Source: Bremerella sp. JC817
GTDB lineage: Bacteria; Planctomycetota; Planctomycetia; Pirellulales; Pirellulaceae
DNA: 64,000 nucleotides
Assembly (NCBI RefSeq): GCF_040718835.1
Contig: NZ_JBFEFG010000268.1
Coordinates: forward strand, 434,001-498,000
Direction of reading: 5' to 3'
Part shown: piece by piece, positions 17,803 to 26,981 of the stretch
How positions within the stretch are numbered: the stretch's first letter is position 1
How the letters are laid out: every line of letters begins with the position of its first letter
The notes under the pieces: generated by a model
The model's input: only the letters and a program-made list of their open reading frames with translations
Database searches by the model: none
What the model was told of the DNA's origin: nothing
Position numbers and translations under genes: made by a program

Positions 17803-18792
17803 ATGAATGATCCGGCCAGCATCAGCATTGTCGTATCCACGTACGAGCGCCCCGGCCATTTGGCGAATTGCCTGCGATCGATCCAGAATCAGGCAATCAA
17901 TGCGTGCTCGTGCGAAGTGATTGTGACCGACGACGGATCGCAAGGTCCTGAAACCGAAGCCTGCGTTGCCGCCTTTGCCCAGCAGTGGCCAGGCCGCACC
18001 ATCTTTTTGACGCAGCCCAAAGAGGGCTTTCGACTTGCGAAATGTCGCAATCGCGCTGTCGTCGTTTCGACCGGTCAGCAGCTTGTATTCCTCGACGCCG
18101 ACTGCATCGTTCCGCCTCACTTTCTGCAGGCGATGACTGGTGGCTTGAAGCAAGGCGTGGTGTTGGCCAGCGACTGTTACCGTCTTTCGCAAGCAGCAAC
18201 CGCGGATATCGACAACCGGGCGATTGATACTTGGGAGATCGATCCGAAGATCGAAGTAACGGAACGTAGAAGACTTACGCGGAAAACCTTTCGCGCGAGG
18301 ATCTACAGCCTGTTGTCCATCCCGATGCGTCCCCGACTGACCGGCTGTGCGTTCGCTTGCCATCGCGACGATCTGCTGAAGATCAACGGCTTCGACGAGA
18401 ACTACATCGGCTGGGGCTTTGAAGATCGCGATCTTCAGCGGCGGCTGGCGATGAAAGGTGTCCGAGCCCGCACGGTGCTGCATCGCGTGAAAGCGGTGCA
18501 CCAGTGGCATGCCACCGACACAACCTTCGCCCGCAACGGGATTGGTACCGCGAATCGCGAATATTATCATCGCGCCGAAACATCAGCTTACTGCGTCAAT
18601 GGGCTGGATCAGTATCGGTGCGAAGCGATCGACCGCATAACCTTTCCAGCTCGTCGCGATTGGCAAGTCATCGCCGACATCGCTCAGCTTCAACAGCAGA
18701 CATCAGCGCGGCCGCTGGTTGATCTGCTCCTACCCACGCTTCCAAGCGATCAGGCATACTCCCCGGTGCCGATCCTGGTTCATTCCTTGTAA
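17803..18792 (+). CDS. Family 2 glycosyltransferase with C-terminal Glyco_transf_7C-like segment
   Basis: The 329-residue cytoplasmic enzyme has the GT-A opening ISIVVSTYERP, a nucleotide-binding VTDDG at 41-45, the metal-binding DAD at 98-100 and GWGFEDRDL at 203-211, which is the hallmark of the 7C galactosyltransferase-like motif. It should transfer a sugar from a nucleotide donor to a glycan acceptor. The next gene starts 11 bases downstream with a good AAGGA, so this heads an apparent five-gene cluster for surface glycan synthesis. No strong ribosome site precedes its own ATG. Donor and acceptor sugars cannot be told. Confidence 0.85.
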   Translation: MNDPASISIVVSTYERPGHLANCLRSIQNQAINACSCEVIVTDDGSQGPETEACVAAFAQQWPGRTIFLTQPKEGFRLAKCRNRAVVVSTGQQLVFLDADCIVPPHFLQAMTGGLKQGVVLASDCYRLSQAATADIDNRAIDTWEIDPKIEVTERRRLTRKTFRARIYSLLSIPMRPRLTGCAFACHRDDLLKINGFDENYIGWGFEDRDLQRRLAMKGVRARTVLHRVKAVHQWHATDTTFARNGIGTANREYYHRAETSAYCVNGLDQYRCEAIDRITFPARRDWQVIADIAQLQQQTSARPLVDLLLPTLPSDQAYSPVPILVHSL

Positions 18793-18803
18793 GGAAACCG
18801 AGC

Positions 18804-19604
18804 ATGAAGATTCGCAGCTTTAAGCATAGTGGCCCACTAACCCGCATTGAACGGATCTGCCTCGCCTCGTTCGCAGCCCATCACGACGACGTCGAACTGC
18901 TCAGCTACACTCCGATTGAAAACCTGCCAGAAGGTGTGATCGCCGTTGATGCCAACGAGATCCTCCCTGAATCGAGCAGCCTGTTTCGTAAGAATTCGCG
19001 AAAGGGAATCGAAGCGATCGTTCGCTGGAGGACACTCCTTGAACGCGGCGACTGCTACGTTTCCACCGATATGCTGTGCATCCGTCCGTTCGACTTTGAC
19101 GAACCGATCGTGTTTGGTCGCAAGTCGGACGTCGACAGTTACCGCTGGGGGCATCAGGCGTTGATCTTCCCGGCGCATCATCCGGCCTGTCAGTTTATGC
19201 TCAATCGCTGTTTGAATCCCCATTTTCCCGTGCCAGGCGAGAAGCTGCGGCATCGGATCAAGAAAGCAATTCGCCGTCGCATCACAGGCGACTTGCGACC
19301 GATCCGATCCTGGATTGTTGGGGACGAAGGAGGTTTTCAGGTTGCGGTCGATCAGATGCAACTCGATCACCTCGCCCAGCCGATCCCGGTCTTCTTTCCG
19401 ATTCATGAAGCCCGTTGGCGAAGCCCTTACGACGACACCTTCCGCAACGACTGGGGCATGCTTCCTTCAACGCGGGCCGTCTATCTGAACTCGTTCGAGG
19501 TGCAGCGAAACAAGTTTGATTTGGAGGCTCCATTCGAGCCCGGCTCTTTAATGGACTACTACGAGCAGAAATATCTCGGAGAGCCACTATTGATCGCGGC
19601 TTAA
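18804..19604 (+). CDS. DXD-type glycosyltransferase paralogue with degenerate DXD motif
   Basis: The 266-residue protein is a clear paralogue of the products at 19663 and 21467: same opening (IRSF/IQTL plus LTRIERICLASF), same middle (ANEI, RW, DMLCIRPFDF) and same ending (PGSLMDYYEQKY). The paralogues carry DAD or DTD in the active site; here it is S87-T88-D89, so the first metal-coordinating Asp is lost. In this superfamily (capsular polysaccharide or TcdB/Gly_transf_sug-like) that Asp is needed to bind Mn and the nucleotide sugar. The protein may be inactive, regulatory or mechanistically altered. The reading frame is otherwise intact and has AAGGA 8 bases before the ATG. Confidence 0.82.
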   Translation: MKIRSFKHSGPLTRIERICLASFAAHHDDVELLSYTPIENLPEGVIAVDANEILPESSSLFRKNSRKGIEAIVRWRTLLERGDCYVSTDMLCIRPFDFDEPIVFGRKSDVDSYRWGHQALIFPAHHPACQFMLNRCLNPHFPVPGEKLRHRIKKAIRRRITGDLRPIRSWIVGDEGGFQVAVDQMQLDHLAQPIPVFFPIHEARWRSPYDDTFRNDWGMLPSTRAVYLNSFEVQRNKFDLEAPFEPGSLMDYYEQKYLGEPLLIAA

Positions 19605-19662
19605 GCCGTCTCAGCGGCCACTCGTTTCTTAACGATTATCCCTCGCACCACATGGACGTGCC

Positions 19663-20487
19663 ATGCGAACACCATTACGAATTCAAACGCTATGGATCGG
19701 CGACCGCCTTTCGCGGCTGGAACAAGTCTGCCTGGCTTCGTTTGCTTATCATGGGCATCCGGTCGATCTCTACGTTTACGATGATATTCAAGGCGTCCCC
19801 GACGGTGTCACGCTTCGTGACGCGAACGAGATCATTCCGCACGAGCAGATCTTCACCTACTTCAACGGATCGTACGCAGGCTTCGCCGATCTGTTTCGCT
19901 GGCAGATGCTTTACGATCGGGGAGGCTGCTGGATCGATGCCGACATGCTGTGCATCCGAGAATTCGACTTCGAAGCTCCCATCGTTTTCGGGCGCGAGAT
20001 CGATCTGGCGAAGAACATTCCCTGGACAGCGGCCGTAGGCGTATTGATCTTTCCGCAGGGGCACGAAGTGTGTGCCTACATGGCGGATCGTTGCCGACAG
20101 CCGCACCGCATCGACCGGTTCGATGGGCCAAAGCAGATCGGCCAGAAGTTGTATCGCCGCTACGTTTCCGGCAATATCGTGCCCGTTGGCTGGGGAAGTG
20201 CCGGAGGTCCGATTGGTTTCTGTCATGCGATGCACAAATTCAATCTGCATCAATACGAAGTTCCCACGACGGTCTTTTATCCGGTATCTGGTGCCCATTG
20301 GGAGAGCCCGTTCGATCAGACGTATGCTGAAAGCTATCAGCTGTTTCAAGCGACCCGTGGCGTGCACTTGTGGAACGAGATCTTACGCCGAAGCGATTTC
20401 GATAAAGACGCGCCCTATCAGCCGGGCTCGCTGATGGATTACTACGAAAAGCTTTACATGCCGCAAGTTCAAAGGATGGCGGCATGA
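19663..20487 (+). CDS. DXD-type glycosyltransferase
   Basis: The 274-residue enzyme has the family core DLFRWQMLYDRGG followed by WIDADMLCI, with DXD as D92-A93-D94. It ends with YQPGSLMDYYEKLYMP, as its paralogues do. It belongs to the glycosyltransferases with a DXD sugar-binding region seen in capsule and lipopolysaccharide clusters. The last four bases overlap the start of the deacetylase gene (ATGA), so the two are coupled. It should transfer a sugar using a divalent metal; donor unknown. Confidence 0.85.
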   Translation: MRTPLRIQTLWIGDRLSRLEQVCLASFAYHGHPVDLYVYDDIQGVPDGVTLRDANEIIPHEQIFTYFNGSYAGFADLFRWQMLYDRGGCWIDADMLCIREFDFEAPIVFGREIDLAKNIPWTAAVGVLIFPQGHEVCAYMADRCRQPHRIDRFDGPKQIGQKLYRRYVSGNIVPVGWGSAGGPIGFCHAMHKFNLHQYEVPTTVFYPVSGAHWESPFDQTYAESYQLFQATRGVHLWNEILRRSDFDKDAPYQPGSLMDYYEKLYMPQVQRMAA

Positions 20488-21449
20488 AATGGCTCTCGTA
20501 TCGCAAGCTGGCCAAGCAAGCCGAGCGTTTGGGAATTAATCGCCTGGTCCGCATGATTGGATCGTGGCGCGGCTTGTTGGTGCTTACCTATCATCGCATC
20601 GGTAACGCGGATGCCTGCTCGTTCGACCGCGGGGTCTTCAGTGCCGACGAACCACTCTTCCGGCAACAGATGGAGTTCGTCCGCGATCACTTTGAAGTGG
20701 TAACCATCGACGATGTCATCGAGAAACCGTCCCACTATTGGCAGAACCGTCAGGCCGTCCTGATCACCTTCGACGATGGATACGTCGACAACTACGAAAT
20801 CGCATTTCCGATTCTTAAGCAGCTTGGTATCCCGGCGTTGTTTTTTGTCGCCACCGATTTCATCGACCGCCAGACAATCGCCTGGTGGGATGAGATTGCC
20901 TGGATGATGCGGCAGATACCTACGGATGAAACTGCGGACGAACTCGACGACAAAATCTGCGAAGTCGTCGAACGTTATTACGGTTTGATCGGCTCGGAAG
21001 CTGAAGACTACCTGGAACAGCTCGGCCGCGACCTGGGATGCGGACGATTTGAAGGGAAGTCGCCGCTGTGGATGAACTGGGATATGCTTCGCGAGATGGC
21101 TGCCAATGGCATGCGTTTCGGCGGGCATACCGTCACCCACCCAATTCTTACTCGCATCGACGAGTCTCGCTGGGACCACGAACTGTCCGAAGGGAAGCGC
21201 CGCCTCGAGGCCGAGACCGGAACCGCAGTCGAGGCATTTAGCTATCCGGTCGGCAATCCTGATTGCTTGAGCGTCCAATTGATGGAGCGGACTGCCGGTC
21301 AATTTCAAGTCGCGTTCAGTTGCTATGGAGGCGTGAATCATGCCTCGCGAGACTCTCGCTGGAACCGCTTGAATTTACAGCGTTGGCCGATCTATGGACC
21401 GATGCGACAGTTCCGAATCACCGTCACGTGGCCACAACTACAGAACTAA
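20484..21449 (+). CDS. Polysaccharide deacetylase family protein (NodB homology)
   Basis: The 321-residue protein contains LTYHRIG (residues 34-40), the metal and catalytic motif TFDDG (95-99) and the second metal motif HTVTH (215-219), all standard for carbohydrate esterase family 4. It would remove N-acetyl groups from a polysaccharide or oligosaccharide. No signal peptide is evident, so it may act on a lipid-linked or cytoplasmic intermediate. It sits between two paralogous glycosyltransferases and overlaps the first by 4 bases, which implies a role in modifying the glycan they build. AAGGA lies 7 bases before the ATG. Confidence 0.88.
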   Translation: MKWLSYRKLAKQAERLGINRLVRMIGSWRGLLVLTYHRIGNADACSFDRGVFSADEPLFRQQMEFVRDHFEVVTIDDVIEKPSHYWQNRQAVLITFDDGYVDNYEIAFPILKQLGIPALFFVATDFIDRQTIAWWDEIAWMMRQIPTDETADELDDKICEVVERYYGLIGSEAEDYLEQLGRDLGCGRFEGKSPLWMNWDMLREMAANGMRFGGHTVTHPILTRIDESRWDHELSEGKRRLEAETGTAVEAFSYPVGNPDCLSVQLMERTAGQFQVAFSCYGGVNHASRDSRWNRLNLQRWPIYGPMRQFRITVTWPQLQN

Positions 21450-21466
21450 GTCAGAGGACGCTTCCC

Positions 21467-22363
21467 ATGCGAATTCAAACCTTGTGGATCGGTGGCGAGC
21501 TCTCGCGGCTGGAACATCTTTGCCTCAGTTCGTTCGTCCACCACCATCCTGGTCAGGTCGATCTGTACTGTTACGACGACGAGGTCGGCAACGTGCCTGG
21601 TGGAGTTCGTATTTGCGATGCGAACGACATTGTGCCTGCGAGTTCGGTGTTCTCTTACTTTAAAGGATCGTATGCAGGATTCGCCGATCTGTTTCGCTGG
21701 GAACTCTTGCTGAAACAAGGTGGCTACTGGATCGACACCGACATGCTTTGCATTCGACCGTTCGATTTCGAGCAGTCGATTGTGTTCGGCAAAGAGACCG
21801 AGAGTTACGGCAAGACGTTTTGGAGCGCGGCGGTCGGGGTTTTAAAGTTTCCCGCCGGGCATCCGGCCTGTCAAACGATGGTCGATCGCTGCTTGAATCC
21901 GCATCGGGCCGATCGCCTCGATCGTCCGGCGCAGCGTTGGAAGAAATGGTATCGACGAAACTTCACCCGCAGCATCACGCCAGTGACGTGGGGCGGAGCA
22001 GGGGGCCCCAAAGGCTTCGCTTACGCGATCGAGCAACACAATCTCCAGCCGTATATGTTAGATAACACCGTCTTCTACCCTGTTCACGGAACCCTCTGGC
22101 GAAGCCCCTTCGACGCAACGTACGAGGGCGACTACCATCTCTTCCAGAAAACCCGCGGCGTCCACCTTTGGAACGAAATGCTCCGCTCCAACGGCTTCGA
22201 CAAAAACGCCCCCTACCAAGAAGGCTCGCTGGCAGCTTACTACGAACAGAAATACGTTGCCGCAAAAGAAAACGACCGGCCGTCACTGCGGATCTTTGCC
22301 GTGCATGAGCATCAAGTTGACGATGCCAACCTAGAAGTATCAAGCGTCAGCCGCGCTGCCTAA
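21467..22363 (+). CDS. DXD-type glycosyltransferase, third paralogue
   Basis: I set the start at ATG 21467, after the deacetylase stop and with AGAGGA upstream; the longer frame from 21263 lies inside the deacetylase gene. The 298-residue product carries DLFRWELLLKQGG then WIDTDMLCI, with DXD as D90-T91-D92. It is very close in sequence to the product at 19663, and has an extra C-terminal tail of about 25 residues. It ends the glycan cluster. Function as for its paralogue: metal-dependent sugar transfer, substrates unknown. Confidence 0.85.
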   Translation: MRIQTLWIGGELSRLEHLCLSSFVHHHPGQVDLYCYDDEVGNVPGGVRICDANDIVPASSVFSYFKGSYAGFADLFRWELLLKQGGYWIDTDMLCIRPFDFEQSIVFGKETESYGKTFWSAAVGVLKFPAGHPACQTMVDRCLNPHRADRLDRPAQRWKKWYRRNFTRSITPVTWGGAGGPKGFAYAIEQHNLQPYMLDNTVFYPVHGTLWRSPFDATYEGDYHLFQKTRGVHLWNEMLRSNGFDKNAPYQEGSLAAYYEQKYVAAKENDRPSLRIFAVHEHQVDDANLEVSSVSRAA

Positions 22364-22505
22364 CCCTTTTCATTCGCAACAATGATTTCACTCGGCATCC
22401 CTTTGCATCTCCCTATCTCTGCACGGTATTCTGTATTTGTCCAATAGAAGATCCCCAGTGCTTTCTATCATTGAGTTTAGTGAGATGATCTAAGGACTTT
22501 TTTGC

Positions 22506-23099
22506 ATGCCGTCGGAATCGGACACAGATGAAGACCGCCAAAGGGCACTGCTGCTATTGGTGGAGCGCTTTCGGAATGGCGATGATCTCGCCGCAGCAGA
22601 ATTACACGCGATTTTCGCTGGCGAGATGCTGAACCTCGCCCGTCGCCATGTGGCAGGCTTTCTGACACCGTCAGCTGTTGACGTCGAGGGGATTGTCAAT
22701 TCCGGATTTCGTAGCTTCTTTAGTGCCATGCTCAAGCCGAATTTCGACTCCCGAGGTGGTAAGATTGGTGGCTTGCTTTCGGTAATCGTCAGCCGCAAGG
22801 CATTGGTAGCGCTACGGAGAAAGTATCCAACAGCACTTCCGCATGAGTCGGTCGATGCCGTTGCAGAGGTTGTTTCGGCTAACCTTCGACAGCAATACAC
22901 CGAGGACGATGCCTTTGCGGATCTCCAGGTAGTGCTCAAGCCATTGCTGTCGACTATGACGCTCAAGGAGCTTGAAATCATTCACAGCCTTCTCGATCCA
23001 TTCGACGAACGTTCGATCGTCGAATTGGCGAACCACCATCATTCAAGCACTGCCACAATTCGCGAGCTTCTCGATCGAATCAAATCTTCGCTAAAATAG
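22506..23099 (+). CDS. Divergent ECF-type sigma factor
   Basis: The 197-residue protein resembles the planctomycete ECF sigma group: LLVERFRNGDDLAAAELHAIF and MLNLARRHV as region 2, DVEGIVNSGFRSFF for the DxED-like helix, and a C-terminal helix-turn-helix region (IVELANHHHSSTATIRELLDRI). AAGGA lies 9 bases before the ATG. The gene converges on the TPR kinase gene with only 7 bases between stops. By analogy with the other two ECF/kinase pairs in the window it may be the regulator controlled by that kinase, although here the pair is convergent rather than in tandem. The region 4 match is weaker than in the other ECF factors. Confidence 0.7.
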   Translation: MPSESDTDEDRQRALLLLVERFRNGDDLAAAELHAIFAGEMLNLARRHVAGFLTPSAVDVEGIVNSGFRSFFSAMLKPNFDSRGGKIGGLLSVIVSRKALVALRRKYPTALPHESVDAVAEVVSANLRQQYTEDDAFADLQVVLKPLLSTMTLKELEIIHSLLDPFDERSIVELANHHHSSTATIRELLDRIKSSLK

Positions 23100-23106
23100 C
23101 GGCTGC

Positions 23107-26100
23107 TTAGATTCTTGCAATTTGATCGTAGAAAGATCGGACATCCTTCCAGAATTGTTCCAGCCGAGCGCGTTCAGCCGGGTTCGTGGCATATGTATTA
23201 ACTTCGCGCAGGGACTTAAAGTCTCGGTGCGTGAGCATTTGTCCGAGCCTCCGTGATATGGACATGCGGTTCTGCATCGCGAATGGTGCTCCTTCTGAGA
23301 TATCAATTTGCTGGCAACTATCGAATTCGGTGGTCAAATAGGCAATGGCCAGTTCTCGCCAATGTAGTCTCTGCTGATCGCTGCCAATCGGGCCAGGACT
23401 CTTGCCTAGAGATGCCAGACACGCAGAACGGGCCGCTGCTAATCGAAGATTGCACATTCCCGCGGTACTTGGGAACATACCAAGGTCAATTTCCATAAGA
23501 AACTGCATCAGTCGCTGAAACACGGCAGCCTGCTCCGCCGGTGGACGATTTGCCCAGTGCCGTTGAATATCCTGCTGCCAAACAGATAGATCAAGATTTT
23601 CGCCCTGTAAGTCTGGACGATGGACTTCAAGGATTTCACTGATGCTGGCGATAATCTGATCGACATTATTGACGTCGATATTCGAGCGGATTTTGGGCGG
23701 AAGAACCTGCTCAAATAGGTTGGCGGAGATATCGTAGTCGCCGCGAATCGCTAAATATTCCGCTGAATAGACCTTGATACGCCCCCAGAGTGGCTCCCGC
23801 AGTTGTGCCCGGAACATTGCCTCAATTTCATCGCGGGATTTGTCACTCGTTTGTTTATCCAGCTCGGAGTACCACTGAACGACCTGCATTCGAATTGGGA
23901 TCTCGTCACTTACCTGTAAGCCCATAACCGTAAATGACCGCCCATTCTGCCGCTGTAGCCAGGCTAAGGCCCGTTGGTAGTCAGATTGTGCGTCTTCAAA
24001 TCTCCCCAGGCTACCATCCAGGATTGCGCGGACCAACCAGAAATCGAAGTTCTTTCCATATCGCGACAGATACAAAGCTCGATCGTATAGTGAATCCAGA
24101 TTTCCTTGTGCCAAGTCAGAGACCATGCCACCAATATAATATTCGTCATCGTGCACTTCGCTTGCATCGACCCCCGCGTAGATGGCGTTGGCCTCAATCA
24201 CTCGACCAAGCCCTGCCAGTACAATCGCCTGAACGATTTTTGAACGGCTCGAAGATGGAAAGTCTTTCGCCAGGCGTTCGCAAGCTTCTCTCGCCTCCGC
24301 GAATTGCTCTAACCGAAGGTAACAGATCGCACTCGCACATATTACTTCCAGTCTATCTAATTCAGAGGCTAACTCGTTTTCCAAGATTCTGACAACCTCG
24401 TCAGGCTGCCCCAATGCCATTAGCAATTCGACCCTGCGCAGCACCAGATAGGTATCACCTCCTTTCACCCGATTGGCTTCTTCGAACAACGCCACCGCCG
24501 CCCTGGCATCACCACTCGATAGTTTTGCCAATGCCTCGACATAATGCCGCATCCAACTGCCGGGATGATTCTCTTGAATTTGGGCCGAAAGTCGCTCTAA
24601 CTTATCCTGGTCGTTGGCATCCAGAATGAGGGCCATTACAAGCATTGCCACTGCACTCTTAGGACGCCGCTCTAAAGCAGCATTAGCCCAGATAACCGCT
24701 TCGTTCTTATGATTTGCCGCCTTAGAAAGATCCCCGGCATTTTCTTTTGCCGCAAAGAGAATCGCAAGATAGAGACTTAACCAGAAATTATTGCGATGCT
24801 GAAACTCCATCAATCGTAACACTCGAACAGGATCACTATTTGCTTCCACATTTCTCCGCAACAACACATCTAGATTGCCCGGAGTTAAATCAGAAGCAGA
24901 AAGAGTCTTCATGATTTTCGTTAACTCGATCGTCGATAGTGGGCTATCGGACAGTCGAAGCTGAACGGCAATCGATTCTGGATTCAGGCTCCGCATCCCT
25001 TTCAGTAATTCAGGATGTCCCTCCACTGGGATCATCTCGATCAGTTCATTGGCAACCAGGATCACCTTGGATTGCAGCACGGGGGACGCATCGCGCAGAC
25101 GAGGAGCAATCATGGATTTAGAAAACCCGGCCTGCTCTAAGAGCCTTTCGGCTTTGGCAACCATTTGCTTTTTAGATAGGTTGTGATCCAGCTTAGAAAG
25201 AAGTCGTTCCTCCATCAGCTCATCGGCGGCGACAGCAAACTCAACAAGCTGCCGAGCGGCAATAATCTTCGCGGTTGTTATCTCGTTCAAATCTTGTCGT
25301 TTTAGCGAGTTAATATCCCGGAGTGTTTGTGCAGCAGCTGCCAGTCTCCCGTCAGCGACGTCCGCCTCGACACTGGCTAAACGCTCCTCGATGCTTTCAC
25401 TGGCGTTATTGATTTCGGTACGTCGCGTAACCTCGCTGCGATGACTATCGTAAAAGCGCCAGGCAAACCCCAGTGAGCCTAATAGCAGTAAAACCGCAGC
25501 GACAACAATCGCAGCTCGAAGCGATTTCTGCAGTGGTCTTTTCGCGTCGAATAGTTCTTCCTGCCTCTGTCTGTTTGCTCTGTTTGTAAACCAATACTCT
25601 AGTGCGTCACGCAGTTCCGCCGCCGTCCGATAGCGTGCATTTTGATTCGGATTCAATGCCGTTATTGCGACATCTACGAGGTATTTTTCACGCACATCAC
25701 GAAGACGTTCACGACAAGCACTCAGATCTGCCTTTTGCGCCGCCGCGACCAATTGCATTGGTGTTCGCGCCACGTAGGGTGGTTTACCGGTGAGGATCAC
25801 GCATAAGATCGCGCCCAGACTGAATACATCGGACGTTGTGTCAACTTTTTCGTGAACTGCGTTGGCTTGCTCGGGGGGCATATAGCTAGGCGTACCGATT
25901 ATCTCACCATCGACTGTAAGTTCCCCGCAACGATCGCCGTTCTTTATCGCGTCTGAGTTTTCTTTTAGCGACGAGGCAACAACTTCTTCCGTGGCTCTAC
26001 ACGGTTTGGCCAGCCCCCAATCGATAACCCACGGAGTTCCATTTAGATCGAGAACAATATTGGATGGTTTCAGGTCGCGATGAAGAATGGGGGAACCGGG

Positions 26101-26928
26101 ATAATGATGAGCAATCGCTACTGCGTCGCATATCTCGATAAACTTACGGATCCAGATCTCAAGGCCGTCTTCGACCGAGCGGCGACGAAATAATGCCTTC
26201 ATAAGTGTCTCTGGTCGCTCGTTGCCCGTCCCCGAGATCAGTCGCATGGTGAAGTAGCGAGCATTGGCAGGAGACGTTGCTTCGCCACAATCATAGATCG
26301 GGACGAATTTTTCTGAATCAAGGCCCGCTAGCGTCTGTGCTTCACGCAGAAAACGGTGATTCACCACACCGCCAAATCCACGATCAGGCAGAATTAACTT
26401 GACCGCAACCTTGCGATTGAGTCGTAGTTCCAGCGCGGAATAAACGACCCCCATACCGCCGCGACCGATCTCCGCCAGAATCACATAGCCCGGAATCACC
26501 GGTAGAGAACTAGCAATACCATCCTCTAGTTCCTCTGCCAGTCTTCGGGCTATCGAAGGCAGGCGCCTCGAAGCGGAAAATTTCTCGAGAAGTTCTTCCA
26601 AATCTGGAACGGAACCAGTCTGCAACCTGGCTAAATACTCGCAGACCAACAAATCGTCTGGAACTTGTTCGGCGCGGAAGGCATCAGGATATTTGCCTGC
26701 ATAGTGATCCAAAAAAATGACCGTTGGACAATCGGCTTGCCCACGTCGTCGGATCCTGAACTCCATATCGACACGGACCAACCAATGTAGGAACGAGTCC
26801 CACTCGGTTGCTGGCACTGAATCTCGCCACGAGAGATAGAAAGCCTGAATATCAGGCTGCTCCTCTCCAAACCAGGCCTCTTCGAACGCCTGTACCAACG
26901 TGCGAGTCTCACGAGAAAGTGCAATCAT
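23107..26928 (-). CDS. Transmembrane Ser/Thr protein kinase with C-terminal TPR region
   Basis: The 1273-residue protein has an N-terminal helical region (1-145), a Hanks kinase domain with GRGGMG at 155-160, Lys177, HRD at 283-285 and DWG at 303-305 in place of DFG, and PPEQA at 351-355. A TM helix follows at 471-491. The long outer part has helical repeats; the stretch around 780-1000 (for example AEAREACERLAKDFPSSSRS) looks like TPRs. The metal-binding Asp is kept, so DWG does not itself mean loss of activity. It is the last gene of the nine-gene operon, 53 bases after the preceding gene. It probably reads the state of the membrane complex encoded upstream. Confidence 0.87.
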   Translation of the reverse strand: MIALSRETRTLVQAFEEAWFGEEQPDIQAFYLSWRDSVPATEWDSFLHWLVRVDMEFRIRRRGQADCPTVIFLDHYAGKYPDAFRAEQVPDDLLVCEYLARLQTGSVPDLEELLEKFSASRRLPSIARRLAEELEDGIASSLPVIPGYVILAEIGRGGMGVVYSALELRLNRKVAVKLILPDRGFGGVVNHRFLREAQTLAGLDSEKFVPIYDCGEATSPANARYFTMRLISGTGNERPETLMKALFRRRSVEDGLEIWIRKFIEICDAVAIAHHYPGSPILHRDLKPSNIVLDLNGTPWVIDWGLAKPCRATEEVVASSLKENSDAIKNGDRCGELTVDGEIIGTPSYMPPEQANAVHEKVDTTSDVFSLGAILCVILTGKPPYVARTPMQLVAAAQKADLSACRERLRDVREKYLVDVAITALNPNQNARYRTAAELRDALEYWFTNRANRQRQEELFDAKRPLQKSLRAAIVVAAVLLLLGSLGFAWRFYDSHRSEVTRRTEINNASESIEERLASVEADVADGRLAAAAQTLRDINSLKRQDLNEITTAKIIAARQLVEFAVAADELMEERLLSKLDHNLSKKQMVAKAERLLEQAGFSKSMIAPRLRDASPVLQSKVILVANELIEMIPVEGHPELLKGMRSLNPESIAVQLRLSDSPLSTIELTKIMKTLSASDLTPGNLDVLLRRNVEANSDPVRVLRLMEFQHRNNFWLSLYLAILFAAKENAGDLSKAANHKNEAVIWANAALERRPKSAVAMLVMALILDANDQDKLERLSAQIQENHPGSWMRHYVEALAKLSSGDARAAVALFEEANRVKGGDTYLVLRRVELLMALGQPDEVVRILENELASELDRLEVICASAICYLRLEQFAEAREACERLAKDFPSSSRSKIVQAIVLAGLGRVIEANAIYAGVDASEVHDDEYYIGGMVSDLAQGNLDSLYDRALYLSRYGKNFDFWLVRAILDGSLGRFEDAQSDYQRALAWLQRQNGRSFTVMGLQVSDEIPIRMQVVQWYSELDKQTSDKSRDEIEAMFRAQLREPLWGRIKVYSAEYLAIRGDYDISANLFEQVLPPKIRSNIDVNNVDQIIASISEILEVHRPDLQGENLDLSVWQQDIQRHWANRPPAEQAAVFQRLMQFLMEIDLGMFPSTAGMCNLRLAAARSACLASLGKSPGPIGSDQQRLHWRELAIAYLTTEFDSCQQIDISEGAPFAMQNRMSISRRLGQMLTHRDFKSLREVNTYATNPAERARLEQFWKDVRSFYDQIARI

Positions 26929-26981
26929 CGCTACTCACATGAAAGTATGGGAGGAAATACGAATAACAGTTCGTGGGGTGA

